NCBI GenBank assembly: GCA_949373075.1
Contig: CASIBX010000009.1
Location: 1 to 33,226, forward strand
Source of the DNA: Candidatus Poseidoniaceae archaeon
Lineage (GTDB): Archaea; Thermoplasmatota; Poseidoniia; Poseidoniales; Poseidoniaceae
Length of the DNA stretch: 33,226 nucleotides
Reading direction: 5' to 3'
Shown here: positions 1 to 7,896 of the stretch, in pieces
Layout of the letters: each line of letters opens with the position of its first letter
Position numbering within the stretch: the stretch's first letter is position 1
The notes under the pieces: model-generated
Told to the model about the DNA's origin: nothing
Seen by the model: only the letters and a program-made list of their open reading frames with translations
The model's database searches: none
Translations under genes and position numbers: made by a program

Positions 1-2
1 AC

Positions 3-146
3 CCAAAGACGAAGGCAGCGGTTGTCGAATTGGTAAAGGGAGAAACCCCGCATGATTGTCTGAGATGGTCGTGGAAAACAGTTGAAAACGCATGGGGAGG
101 AACTCCTCCACTACGCCCAAATGCGAGCCAGCGAACCTTGTTTTGA
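3..146 (+). CDS. C-terminal end of an unidentified protein (5' truncated by window)
   Basis: An open frame enters from the left edge and runs for 47 codons to a TGA at 144-146, ending 26 bases before gltX on the same strand. The visible tail contains a Trp-rich stretch (LRWSWKTVENAWGG) and ends in NASQRTLF. I do not recognise the family. The last residues, QRTLF, loosely resemble a PCNA-interacting peptide (Q-x-x-hydrophobic plus aromatic), which archaeal replication and repair proteins often carry at the extreme C-terminus, but the match is incomplete and short. The coding call rests on frame openness and on its place just upstream of a co-oriented gene. No start can be assigned. Confidence 0.45.
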   Translation, partial: PKTKAAVVELVKGETPHDCLRWSWKTVENAWGGTPPLRPNASQRTLF

Positions 147-172
147 AGAACTAAAGGCCCCACGCCCTAGTT

Positions 173-1843
173 ATGGAATGGGAGCCGGACCAGGCAACAT
201 CTGACTTAATTCGCCATCTTGCATTGCAAAACAGCTTGCAATATTCTGGTGAAGGTCAAGCCGGTTCAGTGATTAGTAGAATAATGGGTAATAGAGCGGA
301 CCTGAGACAATTTGGGAAGTTTATTGCACCACTTGTGGCAAAAGCAGTATCACAAGCAAATGCTATGGCTGCTAGCGATGGTCTAGATGCTATTACTAAA
401 ATTTTAGAGGATGAGGCTCCCCAATTATTGGAAAGAAAAGTTCAGACAAGACGTGAAGGACTCCCTGAATTACCTAATTTGAATGGCCAAAAACCAATTT
501 TACGATTCGCTCCAAACCCTAACGGGCCGTTGTCATTTGGGCACTCACGAGGTCTGGTAATCAATGGAGAATATGCCAAAGATTTAGACGGTGAATTGAT
601 ACTAAGGTTTGATGACACTGACACTACGGTTAAACCACCTATGATGGAAGCATATGATTCAATTCCAATACAGCAAGAATGGTTGTGTGGATTTCCAGCC
701 CACCGTATTGTTATCGCTAGTGAAAGGATGGAGCACTACCATGAATACGCAAAGAAGATGCTCGATGGAGGATTTGGCTATGTGTGTACATGCTCTGCAG
801 AGGACTTCAAAGTTCATCGTGTGGGAATGACTGAATGCCCTTGTAGGGACAACAGTATCGATGAGAATCTGGAACGATGGTCGAAAATGAATGACCCCAA
901 AGAGTACCAACCTGGTGATGCTGTACTTCGCGTAAAAACCGATATGACTCTGAAAAATCCAGCATTAAGAGATTGGCCTGCCGCTAGGATTCAGACAAAT
1001 CCACATCCACGAGTTGGTAACCGGTGGAGAGTTTGGCCTCTTCTCGATTTTCAATCTGCGGTAGAAGATTACCTTCAGGGTGTGACACACATTATTCGTG
1101 GCAAAGACTTGATGGATTCAACTAGAAAGCAAACTCTGTTGTATGCCCATTTTGGTTGGGAATATCCTGAAACAATTTATTGGGGTCGAGTTAAGGTTCA
1201 TGAGTTTGGAGCATTTTCAACATCACAAATGAAGAGAGATATTGCTGAAGGGAAGTTCAGTGGATGGGAAGATCCAAGACTCCCAACTCTTACTGCTTTA
1301 TCTCGTAGAGGAATCCAACCTGAGGCCCTTAGAGCCTTTTGGGTCGAGCTTGGCCTAACACAAAAAGACATAGCAGTTCCTCTTTCCACACTGTATTCTC
1401 ACAACACTAAAGCAATAGACATCAAGGCTCCAAGGTTATCGTTTGTTCGCAATGCCTTCCCTGTTGTGCTAAATGGTGAATACCCCAAAGAGGGAACTAT
1501 TCAATCGCACTCGGATACAGAAATGCCCCCTCGTAAATATTCAATTGATGAAGGGGTTTGGATAGAAAAAGAAGACTCAAGCAAACCAATCAGATTGAAG
1601 GACCTTTGTGATATTGATGCTGACGGAAATGTCGAGAGCATAGATCGTAGTGACAAACGTCCTGTCGTGCATTGGGTTGCTGGCGGAACTTCTTCGAAAT
1701 TGGTGATTGCATCGGGTCAAGATTTAGAAACGGTAGAAGGTATTCTCGAAGATAACACTCACCCAGTCGGAACAATAGTTCAACTAGAAAGGATTGGATA
1801 TGCTATTTTGGAAGAGGACGGACTGCTCATGGTCCACGACTAA
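173..1843 (+). CDS. gltX: Glutamyl-tRNA synthetase, archaeal type
   Basis: Charges tRNA-Glu with glutamate in the cytoplasm (class I aminoacyl-tRNA synthetase). The 556-aa product has the archaeal layout: an N-terminal extension of about 100 residues, then the Rossmann catalytic core with the HIGH-type motif (APNPNGPLSFGHSRG, about 113-127), FDDTD at 146-150, a Cys pair/Cys pair cluster (C205, C207, C222, C224) as in archaeal and eukaryotic enzymes, and a KMSKS-type loop (FSTSQMKRDI, 348-357) followed by WEDPRLPTL. A beta-rich anticodon-binding C-terminal half follows. Length fits the family (roughly 550-570 aa). The ATG at 173 gives a normal N-terminus; no clear Shine-Dalgarno precedes it, so it may be translated from a leaderless or short-leader transcript. 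Its 3' end overlaps the convergent small gene by 17 bases. Many archaea use such an enzyme also for tRNA-Gln via the amidotransferase route. Confidence 0.97.
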   Translation: MEWEPDQATSDLIRHLALQNSLQYSGEGQAGSVISRIMGNRADLRQFGKFIAPLVAKAVSQANAMAASDGLDAITKILEDEAPQLLERKVQTRREGLPELPNLNGQKPILRFAPNPNGPLSFGHSRGLVINGEYAKDLDGELILRFDDTDTTVKPPMMEAYDSIPIQQEWLCGFPAHRIVIASERMEHYHEYAKKMLDGGFGYVCTCSAEDFKVHRVGMTECPCRDNSIDENLERWSKMNDPKEYQPGDAVLRVKTDMTLKNPALRDWPAARIQTNPHPRVGNRWRVWPLLDFQSAVEDYLQGVTHIIRGKDLMDSTRKQTLLYAHFGWEYPETIYWGRVKVHEFGAFSTSQMKRDIAEGKFSGWEDPRLPTLTALSRRGIQPEALRAFWVELGLTQKDIAVPLSTLYSHNTKAIDIKAPRLSFVRNAFPVVLNGEYPKEGTIQSHSDTEMPPRKYSIDEGVWIEKEDSSKPIRLKDLCDIDADGNVESIDRSDKRPVVHWVAGGTSSKLVIASGQDLETVEGILEDNTHPVGTIVQLERIGYAILEEDGLLMVHD

Positions 1844-2132
1844 GCAGAACAGGCTCTCCGTCATCAGTCATAATGATGAATTTAGGTTTCCATTTTTGAC
1901 TGTCTTGTGGAGTCGGGTCAACAAGGACATCGAGTTCACAAGACACCCCGCAGTTCCCATTACGGGATAGATGTTCTAAAGTCAGCACTCCGAGGATGTT
2001 TTCACTACCCCACACGATTAGTGCATCAACAGATTCCAGTCTAAGCGTGGCTTCATCTAACGAATCTTCTGCACCAATTGCTGAGAACTCCATAGCATCG
2101 TCAGGAGGAGTGGGTCCTTCAATTATCGCCAT
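1827..2132 (-). CDS. Small acidic hypothetical protein
   Basis: About 101 aa, rich in Glu and Asp, with no signal peptide or membrane segment. The frame opens further upstream with a TTG at 2144, but the ATG at 2132 (MAIIEGPTPPDD) is the more natural start. It is mixed alpha/beta in character, with hydrophobic strands such as ALIVWGS and KFIIMTDDG. Two Cys lie in the pattern NCGVSCELD near the middle. I do not recognise the family. It converges on gltX with a 17-base overlap and is divergent from the helical gene at 2169, leaving about 36 bases for both promoters. The alternative is a chance ORF, but amino-acid composition and clean packing between neighbours favour a real gene. Confidence 0.6.
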   Translation of the reverse strand: MAIIEGPTPPDDAMEFSAIGAEDSLDEATLRLESVDALIVWGSENILGVLTLEHLSRNGNCGVSCELDVLVDPTPQDSQKWKPKFIIMTDDGEPVLLSRGP

Positions 2133-2168
2133 AGATGGATTCAAGACGGTTGGCGTACAGGAGGTGGC

Positions 2169-2519
2169 ATGGCAATCGAGCGACTACTCACTGGCAACCT
2201 CGGCTCACAAGTCAAAGAACTGATGGCTACAGAGGATATTATGCTAGAAGCTGTAAGAGATTTAGTCAAAGATGAAATCAAAACTTACATCCGTGAAAAG
2301 GTGGATGCTGACCAAGAATTGAAGGACGAACTCAAAGAAGCAATTTCATATTACTTCAATGCTAAAGCGCGTTCTGTTTATGCTGAATTAAAGGCAAGCA
2401 GAGCGGCTGCAAGACTGGGTCTTCGAATTTTGCCTGATGAACTTCAGGGTGAAGTTGGGGAAGCATTGGTTGGGCTGTTCGAAAAGGAACTCGGAAACCT
2501 ACTTGAAAAGGCTCTTTAA
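2169..2519 (+). CDS. Small all-helical hypothetical protein
   Basis: A 116-aa protein starting at an ATG with a strong Shine-Dalgarno (GGAGGTG just upstream). The whole chain is charged and helical (for example VKDEIKTYIREKVDADQELKDELKEA), with heptad-like hydrophobic spacing that suggests a helical bundle or coiled coil. There is no signal peptide, membrane segment or metal motif. I do not recognise the family. It stands between a divergent small gene and the exported protein starting at 2591 on the same strand, with a 71-base gap that holds a weak hairpin right after its stop. Confidence 0.75.
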   Translation: MAIERLLTGNLGSQVKELMATEDIMLEAVRDLVKDEIKTYIREKVDADQELKDELKEAISYYFNAKARSVYAELKASRAAARLGLRILPDELQGEVGEALVGLFEKELGNLLEKAL

Positions 2520-2532
2520 GTCCCTAAGGACT
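2519..2532 (+). terminator. Weak hairpin after the helical-protein gene
   Basis: AGTCC-CTAA-GGACT forms a 5-bp stem with a 4-base loop and overlaps the TAA stop of the upstream gene. No T-run follows. Archaeal termination usually depends on T-rich tracts rather than hairpins, so this may be incidental. Confidence 0.2.
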
Positions 2533-2590
2533 CATATGGCCACAGTTTTCAAGAGGGTTGAGCGCACAGAGTACATTAGGTGAAACACCT

Positions 2591-4612
2591 ATGCGTACAA
2601 CAAGCCCGGTTTTATTGTGCGCTATCTTACTTCTATCGTGCATACCAATCTCTGAAGTTGGAGCAGATTCGGTTGAAGTGTGCTGCGATTCTGGACCCGT
2701 TGAATTGTTTTTGATTGGTCCAGCTGATTCGGGTGGGATGACACCATTTGAGTCGCTGTTAGGAACTGAATCACAAGAGGTTACTATTTCAGACTCCATA
2801 CCTCAAGAAAGAGATATTGCAACATGGTCAATCAATCCTGCATGGACTGGAAGTTACCCCTCTTCGACCTGGGAATTCGCCATCGATTATGAAGTTGCTA
2901 ATGCAGGTGGTGTCCAAATAAATGCAACTGTGACTGTGGAAATAGGTGGCTCTGATTATGAAGGTGTAACTGACCAAAGCAATTCCTTCCTCGCCGCAGG
3001 TGCGGGTACATTTTCAATTGATGTCAATGTGGAATCAGGCTCAATTCCAGCATCCACTGCGATATCCGTGACACTCACTGCTCAAACTGTAGTTTTCAGT
3101 GTACCAGGTGCAGACGCTGGCTTAACTTTTAGGTGGGGCGGCGAAGGTGATGAGTCATCGATTAAAGCAGACCTACCGGTGGTGGACTTGCTGATTGATG
3201 AGCCAGTTACAGAAGGAATGGATGTCTATGTTTCGATGGTAGTAGCATCACCATTCGGGCAACTTGCTGCAGTACAAGCCAGCAGCCTTGATATCAGCGT
3301 GAATGGAGGAATTCTTTCAGGAGACCCTATCGAAACCAGTAGTGGAGATTATGTTCGACTAACTTGGACTTGGCGTGCTACGACACCTGGTGAGCAAACT
3401 ATCACCATCGGTGCGAGTATTCAAATCCAGTCAGGGACTCCATTATTGTCTGGTTCAAGCGAATTTACAATCGATCCTTTTGATGACGGAAGTAGTAGCG
3501 GCGGTGTATTTTATCCAACAGAAGAGCCACTTAGAACAGATGGGGCAGGGTCGCCACTGACTGTTGGAATCAATATGTTTTTCGACAAGAGTGGTAAAGA
3601 AATCACATTAGAAAAAGAATTTAAATTAACTATGGACGATGAAATTTCTTATTGGATGCGCTGGGGAATGGACAATATCGGTAACGATGACCCAGCATTA
3701 TCTCAACCACTCAGAATATTTAGTTCGGGAATGGTTAGTGAAGAGGACACGAGAAATCGCATTATCGACAGTGTAGAGATAAATGAGTTTGAGAGTCAAA
3801 TGGTTAATCTTGGCACCACTTACATGAATGAAGGGATGGCATTGGAATTAGAAGAACTGATTGGTACTGATGTTCGGAAACCCTCACTCCAGATTTCATT
3901 TGAACTTGATTTGCATGGTGAAAATAGAGTAACTCCCCATCCATTAACACTAAAGATTTCAACTAGCGAAATTGTTGAGCAGAATGAAGTCAACGATATC
4001 CTCAGAGATTTCATCGTCGTTCAACCAGCACCAATATGGGCTAACATAGACATCTCAATAACAATTGAAACAAGCATGATGGTAAGTTTGACTGGAGCCA
4101 CAATCAAGGGCGAAGACAGCATTGAATTAACACATAGAAGAACACCATTTGGTGAGACAATCAGCATCAAGGCTGAAAATCTAGAACCTAGTGCTACTTT
4201 CACTCTATCTGGAATGCCGACTGCAAACCCTCTGAATGCGCCATTGAGTTTGTCGATAATCACATTAGTTATTATCGGAGGGGGATTATATTTATCCCTA
4301 CGGATAACTAAGAATAAACGACGTAGTGCTCTTTGGATTGAGACCATACTCATTCCTGTTGTTTTGCTTTCATTATACCTAGCATATGACCCCTTCACAG
4401 TTGGAATTATTGCAGGAATTACCGTAGCAATCTGGTTCATTACTGCAATTGCTAGCCCTAACCGCAAAGGAGCCGGCTTGTTCATGGATGATTCAAATTA
4501 TCCGACTATACAATGCCCAGCATGTGGAACAACAAACTCGATTATGACGGATGAACGCCCATTTAGAATGGCATGTTCAGGTTGCAAAAGGGTTCTGAAA
4601 ATAGTCGAATGA
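2591..4612 (+). CDS. Exported membrane protein with C-terminal zinc ribbon
   Basis: The ATG at 2591 is chosen over an upstream in-frame start (2558) because it places a normal signal peptide (MRTTSPVLLCAILLLSC) at the N-terminus and has AGGTGA seven bases before it. The product is about 673 aa. After the signal comes a large Ser/Thr/Gly-rich extracellular part of beta-sandwich character, with phrases like AVDYE, VTLTAQT and TWTWRATTPGEQTITIG that recall Ig/CARDB-like folds. Near the C-terminus lie three hydrophobic segments (SLSIITLVIIGGGLYLSL, ILIPVVLLSLYLAY, VGIIAGITVAIWFITAIA). The chain ends in a treble-clef-like zinc ribbon with CPACG and CSGC pairs. No family name is secure. It abuts the convergent gene at 4613 with no spacer. 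Confidence 0.85.
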   Translation: MRTTSPVLLCAILLLSCIPISEVGADSVEVCCDSGPVELFLIGPADSGGMTPFESLLGTESQEVTISDSIPQERDIATWSINPAWTGSYPSSTWEFAIDYEVANAGGVQINATVTVEIGGSDYEGVTDQSNSFLAAGAGTFSIDVNVESGSIPASTAISVTLTAQTVVFSVPGADAGLTFRWGGEGDESSIKADLPVVDLLIDEPVTEGMDVYVSMVVASPFGQLAAVQASSLDISVNGGILSGDPIETSSGDYVRLTWTWRATTPGEQTITIGASIQIQSGTPLLSGSSEFTIDPFDDGSSSGGVFYPTEEPLRTDGAGSPLTVGINMFFDKSGKEITLEKEFKLTMDDEISYWMRWGMDNIGNDDPALSQPLRIFSSGMVSEEDTRNRIIDSVEINEFESQMVNLGTTYMNEGMALELEELIGTDVRKPSLQISFELDLHGENRVTPHPLTLKISTSEIVEQNEVNDILRDFIVVQPAPIWANIDISITIETSMMVSLTGATIKGEDSIELTHRRTPFGETISIKAENLEPSATFTLSGMPTANPLNAPLSLSIITLVIIGGGLYLSLRITKNKRRSALWIETILIPVVLLSLYLAYDPFTVGIIAGITVAIWFITAIASPNRKGAGLFMDDSNYPTIQCPACGTTNSIMTDERPFRMACSGCKRVLKIVE

Positions 4613-5506
4613 TCACAAGTGGCCATTCTTAATCAATAAGTCGGCAATGCTGCTAGCATGTACTCTGGCTTCATCTATCGTCTCTGGCCAATCTATGCCT
4701 GAAAGGTGAAGTTGGCTAGCTATGTCTGCATCCACGCCTGGAATCATCGCTCTGTGCCACATTAACTCCTCGAGGCGCATTGTTGAGAGACCGTCCTCTC
4801 GCATAGCAGGTAATGCTAACTCACTAATGGCTGAACTACGTTCATCCACATCCATTCCTCCCCATCCTTTCGAAAGGCGCTTCAACATCCTCTCTGGCAA
4901 CCCTGGAATCATCCCTGTGGCTGGTGAAGGAACTTCTGGGAGTGGGCGTATGTCGATTGAGCCTTCATCATCTAGATGGTCACGTAGCATAGACATCACA
5001 GGGTCATAATTAGAATCCATACTTTGCCTCAACCAACATCCTGCAATCGTCATTGAACGTTGTTTTCTAACCCGCACTCCTTCCGGGCAGAGAATAGATG
5101 CTAAGGCCGAACATAATGCAACACAGTCTACAGCACCGTGGTGTATTTTTTGTGAGCCTTCAAATCCAACTTCCACAGATAGTGGAAATAAATGAATAAA
5201 ATTATCAGTTATTTCGAACGAGTTCTGAGTTTCATGAAATGGGTCGATATGAATAATCAATCCATCTACCTCTGGCAATTCTTGAATTTCGCCCCTAGCC
5301 ACATGCTTCCTAGGAGGTAATACTCTTCGACGATAGTGTAGCGAGTTATCGAGGAATGAGGCTTCCAACTGAGCTAATGCCAGAATACCATCCAAGTCTG
5401 CTGGTGCCATTAATTGGACAAGTTTTGCTGACTTGATCGCATCACAAACCTGATTCAACTGGCTCGCTAGAGGCGAGAAAATTACAGACTGAAGTAGACT
5501 ATTCAC
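4613..5506 (-). CDS. Degenerate DHH-family protein, probable Cdc45/RecJ-like
   Basis: A 297-aa protein with a GTG start (5506) preceded by AGGTGAG. Residues about 33-44 read MAPADLDGILAL, which matches the first DHH phosphoesterase motif (hydrophobic strand, then HxDxDG) but with the leading His replaced. No DHH triad is visible; HIDPFHET may be its remnant, and KIHHGAVDCVALCSALASIL resembles the small helix that follows in this fold. Known biology: archaeal RecJ/Cdc45 proteins bind GINS and MCM in the replicative helicase complex, and their gene is often next to rps15, as it is here (54 bases downstream of rpsO). The assignment to the inactive Cdc45-like branch is an inference from motif remnants plus this conserved neighbourhood. 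It could instead be another divergent DHH-like protein. Confidence 0.65.
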   Translation of the reverse strand: MNSLLQSVIFSPLASQLNQVCDAIKSAKLVQLMAPADLDGILALAQLEASFLDNSLHYRRRVLPPRKHVARGEIQELPEVDGLIIHIDPFHETQNSFEITDNFIHLFPLSVEVGFEGSQKIHHGAVDCVALCSALASILCPEGVRVRKQRSMTIAGCWLRQSMDSNYDPVMSMLRDHLDDEGSIDIRPLPEVPSPATGMIPGLPERMLKRLSKGWGGMDVDERSSAISELALPAMREDGLSTMRLEELMWHRAMIPGVDADIASQLHLSGIDWPETIDEARVHASSIADLLIKNGHL

Positions 5507-5560
5507 TCACTCACCTAACAGAGACACCCCGTAGGTAGTTCATCAAGTTGAGTGTTAATA

Positions 5561-6022
5561 TCACTCAACCATCAAGCGTAGTTCATCACGCTTGTACTTC
5601 CAATCTGATGGAAGGCGACCTTCACCAGAATAGTACTTGGAAAGACGTCGAATCTTTGCCTCAGTAAGTTCTAGAGCGCGCTTGTTGTGAATGTCTTTGT
5701 GATTACCGGAGCCAAGATGCTGGATAATTCCTACTGCCTTGCGCATTAGGTTCATCATATCTTCAGGATATGTTCCACCAATGTCGTTTGCAGCAAGAAC
5801 TGAACTGATTCTCTTTCCACCTAGGACTGAGCGAACATCAGGAACCGCATGTTGGTCACGAAGGATTGTGCCAATTGCCGCAGATGAATGTCCAGCCTTA
5901 CCAAGTTCTACAATAAGTTCTGTAACTGCCTTTGAATCTGTGTTAGACCACTCCGGTGCAGTCTCGTTGTGTGGCTTTGTGGAACCGGACTTGCCTTTCC
6001 TCTTAGCGTACATACGTGCCAT
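5561..6022 (-). CDS. rpsO: Ribosomal protein S15 (archaeal uS15)
   Basis: Small-subunit ribosomal protein that binds 16S rRNA and helps organise the central domain. The ATG at 6022 gives MARMYAKRKGKSGS, the standard archaeal N-terminus, with GGAGG eight bases upstream; an open extension upstream of it (to 6184) overlaps the arcS tail and is not needed. The 153-aa length fits archaeal S15. Recognisable parts are the N-terminal extension with APEW, the helix around ELGKAGHSSAAIGTILRD, and the rRNA-binding tail HNKRALELTEAKIRRLSKYY. The order arcS, rpsO, Cdc45/RecJ-like on one strand with gaps of 41 and 54 bases suggests one transcript. Confidence 0.97.
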   Translation of the reverse strand: MARMYAKRKGKSGSTKPHNETAPEWSNTDSKAVTELIVELGKAGHSSAAIGTILRDQHAVPDVRSVLGGKRISSVLAANDIGGTYPEDMMNLMRKAVGIIQHLGSGNHKDIHNKRALELTEAKIRRLSKYYSGEGRLPSDWKYKRDELRLMVE

Positions 6023-6063
6023 AATGATAACCTCCGAGCATTCCGCCGACCTGTCACCCATTC

Positions 6064-7831
6064 TTAACCGCTGCGCATGAATAAAACATTGCAAATCACA
6101 GTCTTTGGTGGCATTTTTGCCAGTCGACCAGGCGTTCCGCCCCATTCCCACGCAGGTGCAGCCGCACGTGCAGAACCGAGGCATTGCGAGCCTTGCATGA
6201 CTAAAATATCCTCTCCGGCACTAATGGATTCATCATAAGATTCTAGAATTGCGAGGTTGACATCGCCTTTCCACTTGATATTCTTCTTTCAGGTTGACCC
6301 GCTTGAGCGAATTGAGGGATTCCAAAATTGGAATACTTGGTTTTGCAAGAGAAAATCCCCCTCGTTCTGGAGCCCACATTGCAATTTGTTCACCATCTCG
6401 CATTATTTTCCATCGAGGGATTCTTCCACGAACTTCTGTACCTTCAAGCCACGAATCATTTAGATGATGGAATCTAGCAACAGATTTGAAATTATCAAGA
6501 TTTATTTTCTCGCCACTTCGTCTTTTGACTCTTACATTATCATAAACTGCTTTGCCAAGTCGCTCTAAAGCATCAGGATTGTAGCAGAACTACCTTGGCG
6601 TGTATCTATCAAAGGAGTTTCAGATTGTAATCCATACCCGAATGATTGATGATTAAGCGATAATTATTCCGTGCGACTAAGGAGTCGATCATTTGTGTGA
6701 CACGGTTGATTTCATCTTGAGTCCAATCTCCAGTAACCGGAATGTCATAATGTCCTGCTGGCCAGACTTCTTCCAAATCTCGTGGAACTAACCCCAATGG
6801 TGAAGTTACCATTACTTCGTGTGCAGCATTGTGATTCATCGCCCGATAGAAGGACCTATGGCTACGTGATGACTGAATATGGTTTCCGTGCAGAACATGG
6901 TAAGAGAATAAGATGTCATCTAACCCTTCAGGAGAAGTGTAATCATTAGTGATGAAATTCACCCAGTCGAGAATTATTGGATCATCATGAGATTCGACAC
7001 TATGAATTCTTAGAGCAGTTGATGGTCTACAATCTGAGAAAGACTCCTTCTTTACTCGAAATCAAATTATCATAATGACGCATGTGCTCAACCAATCTTG
7101 GACTGGAAAGAGATTGCGATTGAGCTAATTCTCTAAGGCTATGATTACTGAAGATTGCACGAACGAGTTTCGGTTAGAGCGCAGCCCAATGGTCGATCAC
7201 TGGTTCATCCTCAGTAACCATCCTCGGGCCATTCCAAGTTAACACTGCACCATGTGCCTCTGCTTGTTTTGAACGAGTTGTATCAAACAAGTCGATTCCA
7301 AACCAAGTCATTACTGCACAATTGTCCGGTCCTCCGATTCCAGGAGCCCACAGAAGAGCACCGGGGAATTTCGTCTTTATTACTGGATGGCTTCGACCAA
7401 ACGTCCGGGCCTGTTTGCTAGTTGAAGAGCATCGGTTAGAACGACTACATGAGGATTCAAATTAGCGTCTAGCAATTCCTCATCATGATTTAGAGATTGC
7501 CATGAAATTGGTAAAAGATCTCCCTTTGACGCTACTTCGCCAGCATCGGCTTCATCGAGTGAAGGGGGTAATACGTGGCCTATCGATGCAGATAGCGATG
7601 GGCCATTTTGCTCACTTTCCCAAGGAGCAAATGCTGCACGGGATTCCAAAGTGATGTTCTAGGAATCGCGCCATCGCTACATGTTGAAAATGGAGCCCAA
7701 ATAACATCCATAACTTCTTCTTCATTCAGAACAAGTCCAGGAGACTTGGATTCAGGGTTTGTACGGTCACCAAGGCCCCACATTCGAGCCAGCCTGTGGC
7801 GGGCCAATACCGTGCGTCCCAGACCCGCCAT
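6064..7831 (-). pseudogene. arcS: Broken archaeosine synthase (ArcS/TgtA2) gene
   Basis: Reading the minus strand from ATG 7831 to TAA 6066-6064 and changing frame as needed restores about 589 codons of a TgtA2/ArcS-type protein. That family converts the preQ0 base at tRNA position 15 towards archaeosine. Recognisable segments are the TGT-like part (ALLWAPGIGGPDNCAV, GIDLFDTTRS), the ArcS core (SHRSFYRAM, VTSPLGLVPRDLEE, AGHYDIPVTGDW) and a C-terminal PUA RNA-binding domain (KGDVNLAILESYDESISAGE). Frame changes fall near 7658, 7383, 7050, 6638, 6580 and 6285, and an in-frame TAA lies at 7174-7176. Four of the six act as one-base losses; those at 7658, 6638 and 6580 can be undone by adding one base to a short A or G run. 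The family signature PC-x3-KPY-x2-S-x2-H is only partly met (SRSH). Either a pseudogene or a stretch with poor consensus; a working product cannot come from this sequence. Confidence 0.85.
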
Positions 7832-7896
7832 GAATAGAGGCGGGAAGTGCGCTGGTCTTGAATGATTTGAAGGCTGATGAGTAATCAGGCCAAAAC

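Noticed and set aside
1996-2223. 75-aa plus-strand ORF rich in Ser
   Set aside because: It is antisense to the small acidic gene and overlaps the start of the well-supported helical gene at 2169 in another frame.
4021-4485. 154-aa minus-strand ORF
   Set aside because: It is fully opposite the C-terminal membrane segments of the exported zinc-ribbon protein; the hydrophobic look is a mirror of that gene.
6023-6184. N-terminal extension of ribosomal protein S15
   Set aside because: It overlaps the arcS tail, has a Cys-rich non-family sequence, and the ATG at 6022 with GGAGG gives the standard archaeal S15 start.
6257-6463. 68-aa plus-strand ORF
   Set aside because: It lies opposite the recognisable C-terminal half of the broken arcS and has no protein-like pattern or ribosome site.
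6064-7831. Programmed frameshifting in arcS
   Set aside because: Six changes in both directions plus a stop, with no slippery heptamer and stem arrangement seen, do not fit programmed recoding.
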